A stretch of DNA of 64,000 nucleotides, taken from contig CM055612.1 of NCBI GenBank assembly GCA_029379385.1, positions 14,198,001 to 14,262,000 on the forward strand. Direction: 5' to 3'. Positions 12,130-22,814 of the stretch are shown here, in pieces; positions within the stretch are counted from its first letter, which is position 1; every line of letters starts with the position of its first letter. The translations under genes and the position numbers were made by a program. Under the pieces are notes generated by a model. The model searched no databases. It was not told where the DNA came from and worked only from the letters and a program-made list of their open reading frames with translations. The stretch comes from Quillaja saponaria. Lineage: Eukaryota > Streptophyta > Magnoliopsida > Fabales > Quillajaceae.

Positions 12130-13140
12130 CATTAGGAGATATTGCTAGCTCATATTCGATTGAAGTCCATCTTTGCAGAAGCTATAAAATCAGTACAAGC
12201 GGTTGATCCAGAGGTGATTGCTATGAAAACTAAATGTGATCAAGGTGTTATTGGTGATTTCAGGGTAGATGCTGAAGGAGTACTGAGGTACGGTGATCAG
12301 ATTGTAATGCCACATGATTTAGAATTGAGAAGAAAGATTTTTGAAACAGCTTATCGTTCATCATATGTCATGCATTTGAGATCTTCTAAAATGTATCAGG
12401 ATTTAAGAAAATTTTACTGGTGGAAAGGTATGAATAAAGATGTTGCTAATTTTGTTTCTAGATGCCTAGTGTATCAACAGGTGAAAGCTGAACATCAAAG
12501 GCCTGCGGGGATGTTACAAAAGCTGGTCATTCCGGAGTGGAAGTAGGAAGGAGTTACAATGGACTTTGTATCAAGACTTCCTAAAACTCTTAGGGGTTTT
12601 GATTCTATTTGGATATTTGTAGACTATATGATGAAGTCTGCGTATTTCCTTCCAGTAAAGGCTACGTACTTAGCACATCAGTATGTGAAGTTGTATTTGG
12701 ACGAGATTGTTTCGTTACATGCAGTACCAGCTTCTATTATCTTTGACTAGGGTGCTTAATTTACTGTTGTATTCTGGAAATCTTTTTAGGAAGCTCTTGG
12801 AACTCAGTTATTGTTTAGTATTGCTTTTCATCCTCAAACTGATGGGCAATCTGAGAGGACAATACAAACTTTAAAGGATATGTTATGAGCATATGTGATG
12901 GATTTTAAAGGTAGTTGGGATCAACATCTTCCACTAATGGAGTTTGCTTATAATAATAGCTATCATAGTACCATTCGAATGGCACCATTTGAAGTGTTGT
13001 ATGGTAGGAAGTGTCAATCTCTAGTTGGATGGTTTGAGATAGATGAACATCAGTTGTTGGGGTCAAAATTAATTCAGGATGTTGTGGAGAAGATTCAGGT
13101 GATTTGTGATAGATTTCGAATAGCTCAAAGCTGACAGAAG
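12130..13140 (+). pseudogene. Integrase pseudogene of the Tekay-like element
   Basis: The HHCC zinc domain lies in 12,340-12,490 ('MYQDLRKFYWWKGM', 'VANFVSRCLVYQQVKAEHQR'). Its first His and last Cys positions read Tyr, so zinc binding is probably lost. The catalytic core follows. The first Asp is in 'FVDYMMKSAYFLP' (12,615-12,655), the second in 'IIFD' before stops at 12,748 and 12,757, and the Glu in '[12 protein letters not shown]' (about 12,842-12,880). 'NNSYHSTIRMAPFEVLYGRK' at 12,952-13,011 is the conserved post-core segment. A TAG at 12,544 sits where Trp is expected. Integrase would insert the cDNA into the chromosome. Confidence 0.9.
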
Positions 13141-13149
13141 TCATATGCT

Positions 13150-13600
13150 GATAAACGAATGAGGCAGTTAGAATTTGAAGAAGGTGATCACGTGTTCCTG
13201 AAGGTTTCTTCTTTTAAATGAACTACAAAATTTGGCAAGAAAGGTAAGTTAAGCCCAAGATTTATTGGGCCTTTTCAAATCCTGAATAAGGTTGGGATGG
13301 TGGTGTACAAGCTAGCATTACCCCCAAATTTGGATAAGAAGCATCTAGTATTTCATGTGTCGATGCTTCAAAAATATTTGCTGAACGAATAACATATTTT
13401 TTGAATTCATGAGGTACAAGTCGACAAGAATCTGACATATGAGGAGCAGCCAGTAAAAATCATTGATAGGTAGGCTTGTAAACTTTGATCGAAGGTTATT
13501 CCTTTGGTAAAAATTATATGGTAACATCATAGAGAATAGGAAGCCACTTGGGAATCCGAGAATGAAATGAAACAACGTTATCCATATTTATTTGAATAAT
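13150..13600 (+). pseudogene. Integrase C-terminus and chromodomain relic
   Basis: 'EEGDHVFLKVSSFK' and 'SPRFIGPFQILNKVG' (13,180-13,300) form the integrase C-terminal (GPY/F-type) module. 'LPPNLDKKHLVFHVSMLQKY' follows. A region beginning near 13,400 ('VDKNLTYEEQPVKIIDR') and ending 'EATWESENEMKQRYPYLFE' near 13,595 has the layout of the chromodomain found in chromoviruses, which reads histone marks to direct insertion. Stops near 13,218, 13,390, 13,471 and beyond inactivate it. Confidence 0.75.
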
Positions 13601-13656
13601 CCAGGTAAATGATATACTCTTATAACTCTTCAATCGAAATTCAGGACAAATTTCTT

Positions 13657-13670
13657 TTAAAGGGGGATAC
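13657..13670 (+). other. Polypurine tract
   Basis: A purine-rich 'aaagggggata' stretch sits immediately before the 3' LTR start. It is the expected plus-strand priming site. The same context ('caggacaaatttctttt') recurs on the minus strand at 55.36-55.40 kb beside another LTR start. Confidence 0.85.
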
Positions 13671-16120
13671 TGTTAAAAACCAACGATCTAGCGTACATGT
13701 TAAGATGTTGTATGTGAATGCTTCATGATCATTTAAGTAATAGATTTTCTTGAAACAAATTAGAGCAAGAAAGTATATATATATATATATATATATATAT
13801 AAGTATATTAAAGTTATGACCTTATTGGGTGATTTGGATATAGATTTTTTTATATCAGTTAAATGTTAATCATAACTAAATCAAGGTATATGGCTATATA
13901 ATAAGTTAGAAACTAATAATTTTAAATAAAAGTATACAAAGATAGATACATATGTATTTACTAAATAAAACTTTTTTACGCCACACAAATTAAAAATTTA
14001 TAACAAGTGGACCAAATGTGTTGACCAATCTATTATTTTCTTCTTTTGTTCTATTCGGCTCCATCCATTTTCGGTGAAGTGTGGCTGCCGAGACTACAGT
14101 ACCTTCTCTTCTATCACACTTCACCTCTCAAGCAGGAATTGTCCAAAATTTCTGGTGGGTTCCTTCTGTTTTGGTGGCTATCAAGGTATTAACTTAGTTT
14201 CCTTTCAATTTTGTTCATAGATGAAACAGGTCTACCTCCCCCTGTTGTTGTGTAACTGTTTCCTTGGCTGATTGGCATGGGTTGCCTTGTTCTTTGATCC
14301 AGTAGCTGGGTTCTTCTTGCCTATGGTTTGTATGATGTGTGCTTGAACCAAAGATCAAGCTTAAGGGGAGGAGGCAGCAAAGGGTGGTCGAAAATTTCAA
14401 TGGCCCCGTTTTGAGTGGTTGATCTCCTTCCTTTCCTAGTATGTTTTGTGATTATGGTAAGTTTAGTTAGTCAGGAATTGATGGATTCAACTTTAAGATT
14501 GGGTGGAGGTGTGATCAATTTTGGTGCTAAAATTAACAACCAAACTATTGTCCTCTGTTATGGGCAGCAACTTGGTTGCCAAATATATATATTTTTCAAT
14601 TGGTGTTGAAAGTCTATTAAATCTACAACTTAGTTTACTTGATAGCTTATTTTTTTCAATTATGCAAAGTAAAAGAATTAACATTAAAAATCAATAATTA
14701 AGGGTAATGAACCTATATATATATATATACGCATAGTTAATAGTTGCCAATGAGTACTAAGAGTATAATTTCAAATTTTAATTAAACTTTAAATGATTAA
14801 TTCAATTTTAATTCAAAAAGTGAAATATGATTAATATAAGGAATTATGAGAATTTGTACATCCTAAAATAATGAACTGAAAACGTATGAGAATTCATATG
14901 GTATTTTATACATGGAAGTTGTTCACATAAGTCTCCACAATTAAATAGTGATTTATGAACTATGGAATTAGATATGATGTGATTATCTTTAGTAATATGT
15001 AAATTTATTATTTTTAGTCACCACATTCACAGTCTAGTTAGGAGGATGAACGACATCCGTGAGCTTTGTGATGAATTATGTGCCCTATGGTTACCATATT
15101 ATTGTGTGTAATTTTGTGTATGTTTGAATATTGAGTGTGGTTGATAAGGGCCAACAAAATGACATTTTTCTAATAATTATTTGTTTTAATATTTTCGAAA
15201 TTAAAAAATCCAAGTGCAACTAAGATATTTGGATTTGACATTTGATATAAGTAATTTTGATTCTTACTGTTATTTTAAAAACAAATGGATTGCTCAACCC
15301 CGGTGGGATGGGTTGAGTATGGAGAAATAATTTGTTGTGCGGGTGCATAAATGCCAAGTGGGGGGAGATATTGTTGTGTCGGGCTGAGTTACTTGTTGGC
15401 CCTTTGTTTGTGTAGTTGGTTGTTTAATTGTTTGCTTGTTGATATGATGTGATTGATATGTTGAAATTTGTGAACTATGTGAATCGTGAGAGTATGATGA
15501 TTATAATTATGTATGTGCATAAGTAAATTTAAATACGAATTTAAGCTATGATATATGTGTTGTGTGATACTGGTACCTTTAGGGTACATGATTTGTTCAT
15601 TGAGTCCTTGTGACTCACTCTTTTCTTTGTGGTCTTTTTTTTTAGTTTCCAAGAAACCACTCTTGACTGCGAGAGAATTTGCTACATGTTGACTTTGCTA
15701 CAATGAGGTATATCTCAGACATCGTATACTTGGGGCGTAAAGGACGATACTTGTAGTCACTTTAGGAGTTATGCATTATTGCTAGACATATATTGAATTC
15801 ACCATGGTGCTTTCATGTTTTGTTAAGAACGGAGCTCCTCTGTATATTTCGGTACTATGACTTACATTTTGAATTTGTAAACAGGTTTTTTATATGTATT
15901 TTAGGCATGTTTCATCTTACCGGGAACCCCTGCCGATATGTTCAATAATTGTTTTATGTTAAATAGCCGAGTCTGGATTTTATTTTAATTCAGTAATATT
16001 TTAGTAGTCGTAATTGTAATGTGTATAAGTTAGAGATACACAGTACTTTAGTATTCAGGGTTACGGGGATATGGTTATCTTTTCTTCCGATCAGTTACAT
16101 CTCTATTTGAGGATGTGACA
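13671..16120 (+). repeat. 3' LTR of the Tekay-like element
   Basis: The repeat starts 'TGTTAAAAACC' and ends 'GGATGTGACA' (2,450 bp). Relative to the 5' LTR it has an extra (TA)n-containing insert (about 13,745-13,845), a deletion of about 70 bp near 15,128, a shorter segment near 15,016 and a 33-bp inverted block at 14,610-14,642. These differences indicate an old insertion. Confidence 0.9.
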
Positions 16121-17220
16121 TAACAATTTCCTGCGTAATCATAGAATCCCATTATAAATATCAAAAAATAAAAACTCATCAAATAACACAAAAACATGTC
16201 TAGAAGATTATACAATTTACTTCTCCCCAAAGTTTGTGTCAAATATTATTCAACTATCAACAAACAAATGACATTTGATCTATAAATTTTCAAAGTCATA
16301 ACATAATTCCCAATACACTTTGTTGTGAACCGAACCAACTAAAACATTTAACTAAACAAGTATGTTCTCGGATCCTAACTCTAATGCAAGTCATCTTAGA
16401 AACATAACACCTATAAAATATCTCATTCAAAGCTAAAATTTTGGGATAATAGCTATTACACTAAAAATATTTTTTAACCATGGAGGAAGTTTAAAAGTGT
16501 GTGCCACCTAATGCATGTAAGTGCCACTCCTCTTGACATTTGGAAACAAACAAATATCAATTTGAATTTGTTTGCAACATGAAAATTCACAAAGAATCAT
16601 CAATCTAAGAAAGAAAATGACCACGACGGTATGAATCATTACATGGAAGATTTTTTTTTATTATGATTATTATTTTTTGAATCCAAAAGGAATAACAATT
16701 AAAACCTCAAGACTTGACTAGAGGCAGCATAGCTAAATCAAAAATTTCAAATCTTAAAAAATTCATTTACATATAGAGTTACTAGTTTACAAAATGTCCA
16801 TGACATAGTAGGTAAAAATTTAAAATTTAAATAAATAAATTTGAAATCTTTCTCTTTTTAGTTTTAAATATTCAAATTTAGAAATATTCCACCAAAATAA
16901 TTTTATATTATGTATAAGGCAACGATTATTTAGGAAGAAGCTAAGAGACATATCATCTCACGTTAATTCTTGGATAAATTGATGTTTATGAATAGATCAA
17001 CCAATTTATTCTTACAATTCGAATTTGTTATGATTAAAAGAGTAAAATAAATTCCTTATTCTTATCACAACACGGCTTCCAACATTTTCACCTACAACAT
17101 CACCACCACCTAGACCTTGCTAATAGGGCACCTTGCTGGCATCATCCATAGGGTACTCCCTGACTATAGGATCCGCGCATACATATGGTAATTATGTAAA
17201 ATAGAGTTGTTTCACTGTGC
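16121..17220. other. AT-rich DNA, no gene seen
   Basis: This is the right flank of the Tekay-like insertion, so its first part should continue the interrupted LTR from 5,645-6,087. I see no supported coding region. Confidence 0.35.
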
Positions 17221-17960
17221 TTTTAATTCACATTTTATGCTAGATCCTAGGGTTTTGAGTTTGAATGTTAGTCCAATTTAATGTGTTAGTTATTTTACGT
17301 TGTTCAGTAGTTTTTAAAGTTTTTACAACAATTAAGAGTAGTTGTACACAAAAAGGGAAGAAGAATGGAAGCTAGAGCCGCAGTGCCAAAGCATAATGCA
17401 TTGTGACGCAAGAAGACAAAAGTTAATGACTTAGGCCGAGAGCATTGCGATGTGACATGACAAAGCTGATGCTGCAGTGTCGTTAAAATAAGAATTGCAC
17501 AAATCAGCTAGAGTGCTTAGCATTGCATCACCTATGACCTGAAGCAGAGGTGTCTCCAATCCTACTTTCCCAGAAATTAGACAGAGAGAGATGCGCCACA
17601 GCACTTGTATACTGAAGTTGTGGGGCCAAAGTTGAAGGACAACTTTATCTACAACTTCAGGGAAAAGCACTGCAGCGCCCATCAATGTGAAGCCATTGTG
17701 TGACTTGTTGTAATCCAAGTCATACAGAACCTTCAATACCACAACATTATAGAAAGCCATGCTACATTGTAATTACGTGCTTTAGAAGAATCCTAGTCCA
17801 ATTGAACCAGGATCAAAAGGTCTATAAAATAAGTCAGGCTAAAGTTTGAAGATAAACGAGAGTTCGTGAAAGAGAGTACCTAAGGAGCTAAAGGAGACCT
17901 AAAGCTGTGACAACTTCTAGTTTCTATTCTCTTCCTATTATTTTTTATTTACTTGTAATG
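17221..17960 (+). repeat. Third copy of the segment forming the 2.8-3.9 kb inverted repeat
   Basis: 'gatcctagggttttgag', 'atgttagtccaatttaatgt', 'aacaattaagagtagttgta' and a 'gccgcagtgccaaag' stretch match the left arm at 2,820-3,150. This block is in direct orientation. It contains repeated 'gcagcg/gccgcag' words but no convincing protein. It probably belongs to an Athila/Tat-type element whose LTR end lies at 18.6 kb. Confidence 0.55.
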
Positions 17961-18640
17961 GCTATGTCTTTAGTGTTTGTGTTTTCAGTAGTTATTATAG
18001 AGTAGTCATATTCTAGGGTTATGATTGAATTCACATGTAGCCAATGTGGCTTTATTTTTAATTTAATGCATGTTTTAGTTTCCATATTTATGTTGCTTTG
18101 TTCTTAATGCTTCTAATTGATTGATCACTAGCTATTGATTAGAAATTATGGGATTGACTTGGAAGAGTCAGTTTTGGGATTAGCCTTAGGCAATAGAACT
18201 TATGTTTGGATTATTCATATGATTTGTATAATTTGATTTGTTTAAGAGATAGGAACATACTTTTTAACCATAAGTAACCATTGGCTCTTAATGAGTTTGT
18301 CTTAGGATAATTCTCATAGGGATATAGGGAATTACTAAGGAAAATATATAATTGCTAGATGTAAGAATATGCTAGTAATTGGATAAGAAACTTGGGCTAA
18401 TATTAAACTATTGTATGAATTGCATTAAGTTAAAGTTAATTAGGTGTTAGTTTTAATCTTTTTATAATTTGCTTTAAAATCTCTAAATTTTTGTTGCCTT
18501 GATTAGAGTTAGGCTGCATAATACTGATATTTAGCTTAAAAAGTAATTTATTCCTCGTGGAATGATATCTATTTATCATTGTATTACTTAAGAACGATAT
18601 GTGCGCTTGCATTGTAAAATTTTTATCAACGTACTCTCCA
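17961..18640 (+). mobile_element. Athila/Tat-like LTR 3' part (plus strand)
   Basis: The end near 18,545-18,640 ('ttcctcgtgg', 'cattgtattactt', 'gatatgtgcgcttgca') corresponds to the LTR end read on the minus strand at 5,640-5,740. Upstream is AT-rich text with 'attgattgatcactagctattgattag'. The primer site expected just after is not recognisable. Confidence 0.45.
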
Positions 18641-21110
18641 GTGAGAAGTGCATACTGCTATACATTATACGTAGGACTAACCTGCTACAGATGAGATCAC
18701 CACAAAGCACTATCGCTCACATACTGCATCTTTACTATATCAAATCAATCTGAGACACCAATTTAAAAACAGTGAGACAAAAAATCTCTGTAGACATATA
18801 CATATATTTATTTTAAAAATTGATAGGTGTCCCTTTTTATAAAATTAGAAAGATGTTATGCATGCATGAGAAACCAATTATGAATGTGTAGACTATCCAC
18901 AGGTTGGGATCGCCTGTTAGGATTCCCCAGTCGGATTAGGGCTACTGAGTACTCAAGGGGCCAAATCCCTTAATAGGTCTACATATGCTCAAACAGAAGG
19001 ACCATGCGTAATTCGATCTTACATGCACAAGTGCTTTAGGTCTCTGGCCTACCCACACACAACCTATTCAGTATCCCATCGCCAACAACAGTTCACTCTA
19101 ACCAGTCTGACTTATATTCCACAGTGGAAAAAACCACCACCAAGCACAAACCATATAGTTTTATCATAAACATCAAGCATGAAATTTTCATTAAAATAGT
19201 CACTCATGATTAATGCATGCAACATAGGAGCTTTAAGGAGTAAAGATGATAGTTTCAACTCATGCACACCAAAAATACATTTGATAGGAATATGCATAAA
19301 TCTACCTATTACCATGTTACTCAAAATTTTAGTTTGCCCACAGTCAATTTGTAGTCCTCAGTATAGTCCAAGTCCAATTGTCTAGTCCAATGTCGAAGTT
19401 AAATGTCTAATGTCTTACGTTCAGGATACTCCAATCGTCAGGGTTCCTCAACCTTGCTTAGGTAAATTTTCATCTCTATATAATTTCTAAATCTTCAAAT
19501 TTTCTGTTTTCTTAAGTATGACTATTTTAAAATTACACTACTTAATTATCTAAGAATATTATTTTCTCTTAACTTTTTAGCCAACCATGCAAATTCTTAC
19601 ATAATTACTTATTATTTAATTAATTTCATGTACTATTCTTTAACTAATTATTTTCGGCCAACATGAATTTACTACACTAATTATATACTAACTATTATTT
19701 TCGGCTAACACATAAATTATATTCTAGGAATTCTAAGTTTCGGCCATAAAGTGATTAAATCCATTTATTATGTAATTTATCCCTAAATTTGCATGCAACC
19801 AATTTTAATATATCAATTACATATATGTATCCTAACATAATTCGGCTACGTTTCAACTTAAACTATTAATCAATGAATTTATTATTAACTTCAAGAATTC
19901 AAGTTTAAGAATTTTATAAATCAATTTTCAGCAACACTTGAACAATCCTCCTATACCTCTTGACCAACCCAAAATCTCTATCCTCGAGTCTCTTGATCGT
20001 ACATGCAATGATAGATCTAGAATCGTCACCTTGAATTGAGTTACTCCTCCAAGTTTCACTCAATTCCTATGCTCGGTTTGTGTTCTATCAACTTTTTTTT
20101 TCTCTTTCTTCTTTTCCTCACACCTTCTCTCTAATTCCTACTAACATTCATCTTGATTATAATTTAGTCCTATTCATAACCCTAACCTTGCAGTTTAGTC
20201 TCAGTTGTATTACTCTATATTCCTGAATCACATAATTACCTATCATTTCCTATGCATTTCAAGTCTTTGCATGGGAATAGTTTATATAACAAATTATTCA
20301 TCTCGTACACCTAGTCATCACTCTCACATCTCCTCACACCATCATTGCCTACATTTATTCTTCATTAATTTCTATGCCTCCATGTCTTGCCACCTAAGTT
20401 GAGCCACGCACTCCTCCTTGCCTAAGCTTTTACACCCTTCATTATTACTCATTACTGCTAAGTATTCTTGTAGCTTATTTTCTTGCCAAGTGTTTTTTCT
20501 ATTAAGACCTCATTTATTGCCTATTTATTACACCATAAATTTACATTCCTCTTATCTTGACACCTAGCCTTCTTGACACATTGCCATTCTCACCATTCGC
20601 CACCTTGCATTTTCACACAAACTACTCTTCAAAACTATGGCCTATTACCATAGTTTTGGAGACACATTAACATCTTCATTTAATGCACATATCTCCTATT
20701 GAATACAAACCTCCACCAAAAATGCACTCATGCCCCCTTTGTTTTAGTTCTTTTCATTTTAGTCCTCTACTTCCTAGTTTGTAATTTAATCCTCCGTATC
20801 ACCTATTTTGAATTAAACATTTCATTTAAACCTTTTTACCATATGTTAGACCTAAATTGGACCATTATAATTACTACTAATTTATTTATATTCCTTTCCT
20901 TTACTACCTTAATGTGTGAACAAAATTACGATTTTATTCTTTTTGTACCTATATACCAAGTATGATATATTTTATTAACCCTATATGCATATTTCTCTCA
21001 AAATTTAAAACCACACAATCATAAATATCTTTTTACTCCTTACAAAATAATTAACATGAATTTACGTCTCCATGAAATAAAAATCAATCATGCACCTTTC
21101 ATCTATTGGT
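18641..21110. other. Non-coding, probable LTR-type debris
   Basis: The stretch is AT-rich and without a supported gene. Several phrases on the minus strand resemble plant LTR text (long pyrimidine runs at 20,090-20,130 and an 'agtcctctacttcctagtttgtaatttaatcc' style segment), but no LTR ends or target duplications could be set. A perfect 11-bp inverted repeat lies at 20,630-20,658. Confidence 0.3.
20630..20658. repeat. Short perfect hairpin (11-bp arms, 7-bp loop)
   Basis: 'caaaactatgg' and 'ccatagttttg' flank 'cctatta'. No T-run or gene context suggests a terminator; plants do not use such signals. It is probably incidental or part of an LTR. Confidence 0.8.
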
Positions 21111-21119
21111 CAGAAGTCT

Positions 21120-22814
21120 AGGGCTTTTAAAATGACAACTAGAGTTCCCAACAAGTGGAACAAAATGTTCATAGCCTTGATCCCAAAAAGAAGCAACCCT
21201 CCCATGGTCTACTAGTTTAAACCTATAGGGCTTTGTAAAGTCATCTACAAGTGTATCTGGAAGATCATTGCTATAAAACTGAAGCCCATATCATCTTTCC
21301 TCATCAAATTGGTCATGTCCAAGGCAAGCATATTTTTGAAAATTCAATTTAGCTCATGAGTTATTCTACTTGAGGAAGTTGAAGAAGGCCAATGAAGGTT
21401 GGATGGCTCTAAAAATTGATATGGAAAAGGCATTTTATGGCATTGAATGGTCTTTTCTAAGAAATATGCTAGAACTCCATGGCTTTCACAAGTTCATCCA
21501 TTAGATTCTCCAGTGTGTTTCACAATTTCAATGGCCATCCTCCTTAATAAGTTCCATTTGGTAACATTTTTCCTTGTAGGGGCCTTCGTTAGGGGGGTCG
21601 GGTATCTTTTCATTCTCTGCTTAGATATTCTCTCTCATTTGATCAATAAAAATGGACGCGATGGTTCTTTAAGGGCATTAAGATCACTAGAACACATGTC
21701 CATCTATTCGTATTTTTTATTTGTTGATCACCTATTTCTTTTCTAAAAAGCCATTATTAAGGATTCCTAGCCTTTGAACAAATTTTGGCACTTCACTGCT
21801 CTTGGCTAGGATAACATTTAATATGTCCAAAAATCTCAAGATTTTTTTAGCTTGAAATCTCAAGATTTTTTTAGCCAAAACACAAGCGATTCTCTTATTG
21901 CTAGCATTAATTCATTCTTTGGTTATAGTGTTCACAGTCTTAATGCTAAACATTTAGGCCTTCCATTGCACATGAAGATAACTAAGGAACTCACTTTTGT
22001 TAATGTTTTTGAAAGAGTTAAGTCAAGTAAACTCTCTTATTGGAAGGTGAACTCTCTTTCTAAAGGTAGCAGAACCTCCCTCATTAGATCAGTGGGTCTA
22101 GCCATCCCAATGTACAATGCTTCTATCCTTCTTCTTCCAAGCTCAGCCTATAATAGCTTTGATAAATTGCTCATGAGGTTTTAGTAGAGAGTGGCCCCTA
22201 AAAAGAAGTACTTCTCAAGCCTCATCTCTTGGAATTAGATTTGTTATCCAAAAGGTCTTAGTGGGTTAGATCTTAGGAAAACTATCAATACTAATAGAGT
22301 TTTCATGGAAAATCTTGGGTGGAACCTTTTTAAATAATAATAATTCTTTGTGGACCAACATTTTCAAGCATAAATATTTTAGGAAAAATTGTTTCCAGAA
22401 ACCTAAGCTTATTAGAAGGACCTTTTGGATTTGGAAAGGGATCTTAAAAGCTAGGCCTTTTGTTTTGTCAAGTGCTTGCATGCAACTAAGGAACAGATCT
22501 GCAATCAATTTTTGGGAAGATCCTTGGGTTCCCAACACTTCATGTATTTAGCCAATCCCAAATTGTCAAAGGGTACCAGGTTTGAACTTCGTTTCTAATC
22601 TATTCATTGAAGGAACTAAGCTCTGGAATGCTCATAAGGTTTTGTCTGTGTTCAATTACTCTGATGTGAAGGCCAATATGTTTATCAAAGTCATGTGTTG
22701 ACATCTAGGAAAAATGGATATGGTTTCCTATTTGATGGGAAGTTTAGTATTAAATCAGTTTGCGATGTTGATCAATCTAGTAGGTGTTCTACCAATAGTA
22801 AAATTCCTGAGATT
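21120..22814 (+). pseudogene. L1-type LINE reverse transcriptase pseudogene, 5' segment
   Basis: Frame-by-frame translation shows the plant LINE order: 'NKMFIALIPKRSNPP', 'FKPIGLCKVIYKCIWKI', 'ALKIDMEKAFYGIEWSFL' (D-motif), a 'GYLFILCLDILSHLI' strand, 'KHLGLPLHM' with 'FERVKSSKLSYWKVNSLSKG' (21,950-22,080) and 'SAINFWEDPWVP' (22,500-22,540). These are the RT fingers/palm, thumb and the pre-zf-RVT region. The 'DD' palm motif is not recognisable and at least five frame breaks occur. Coding continues after 27,305, so a later insertion split the element. It would have driven target-primed reverse transcription. Confidence 0.8.

Larger units (their letters stand above)
6088..16120 (+). mobile_element. 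Complete but inactive Tekay/Del-like chromovirus (Ty3/gypsy)
   Basis: This is a full-length LTR retrotransposon of about 10.0 kb. It has related terminal repeats (6088-8650 and 13671-16120) that begin TG and end CA, a tRNA-iMet-type primer site after the left LTR, gag with a zinc knuckle, then protease, RT, RNase H, integrase and a chromodomain region, and a polypurine tract before the right LTR. The flanks are 'gaca'-type: 'gaaca' at 6083-6087 and 'taaca' at 16121-16125, a 5-bp target duplication with one mismatch. The integrase before a C-terminal chromodomain and the very long LTRs fit the Tekay/Del lineage. Every gene is interrupted. Many stops look like C-to-T or G-to-A changes, as expected from decay of methylated repeats. 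The catalytic RT motif is also mutated. Confidence 0.9.

Noticed and set aside
17431..17760. Minus-strand frame of 109 codons
   Set aside because: It lies in the repetitive block shared with 2.8-3.9 kb, has no recognisable motif and is not conserved there.
20699..20965. Plus-strand hydrophobic frame of 88 codons
   Set aside because: AT-rich DNA gives Phe/Ile/Leu-rich chance frames. There is no start context and it sits in LTR-type debris.
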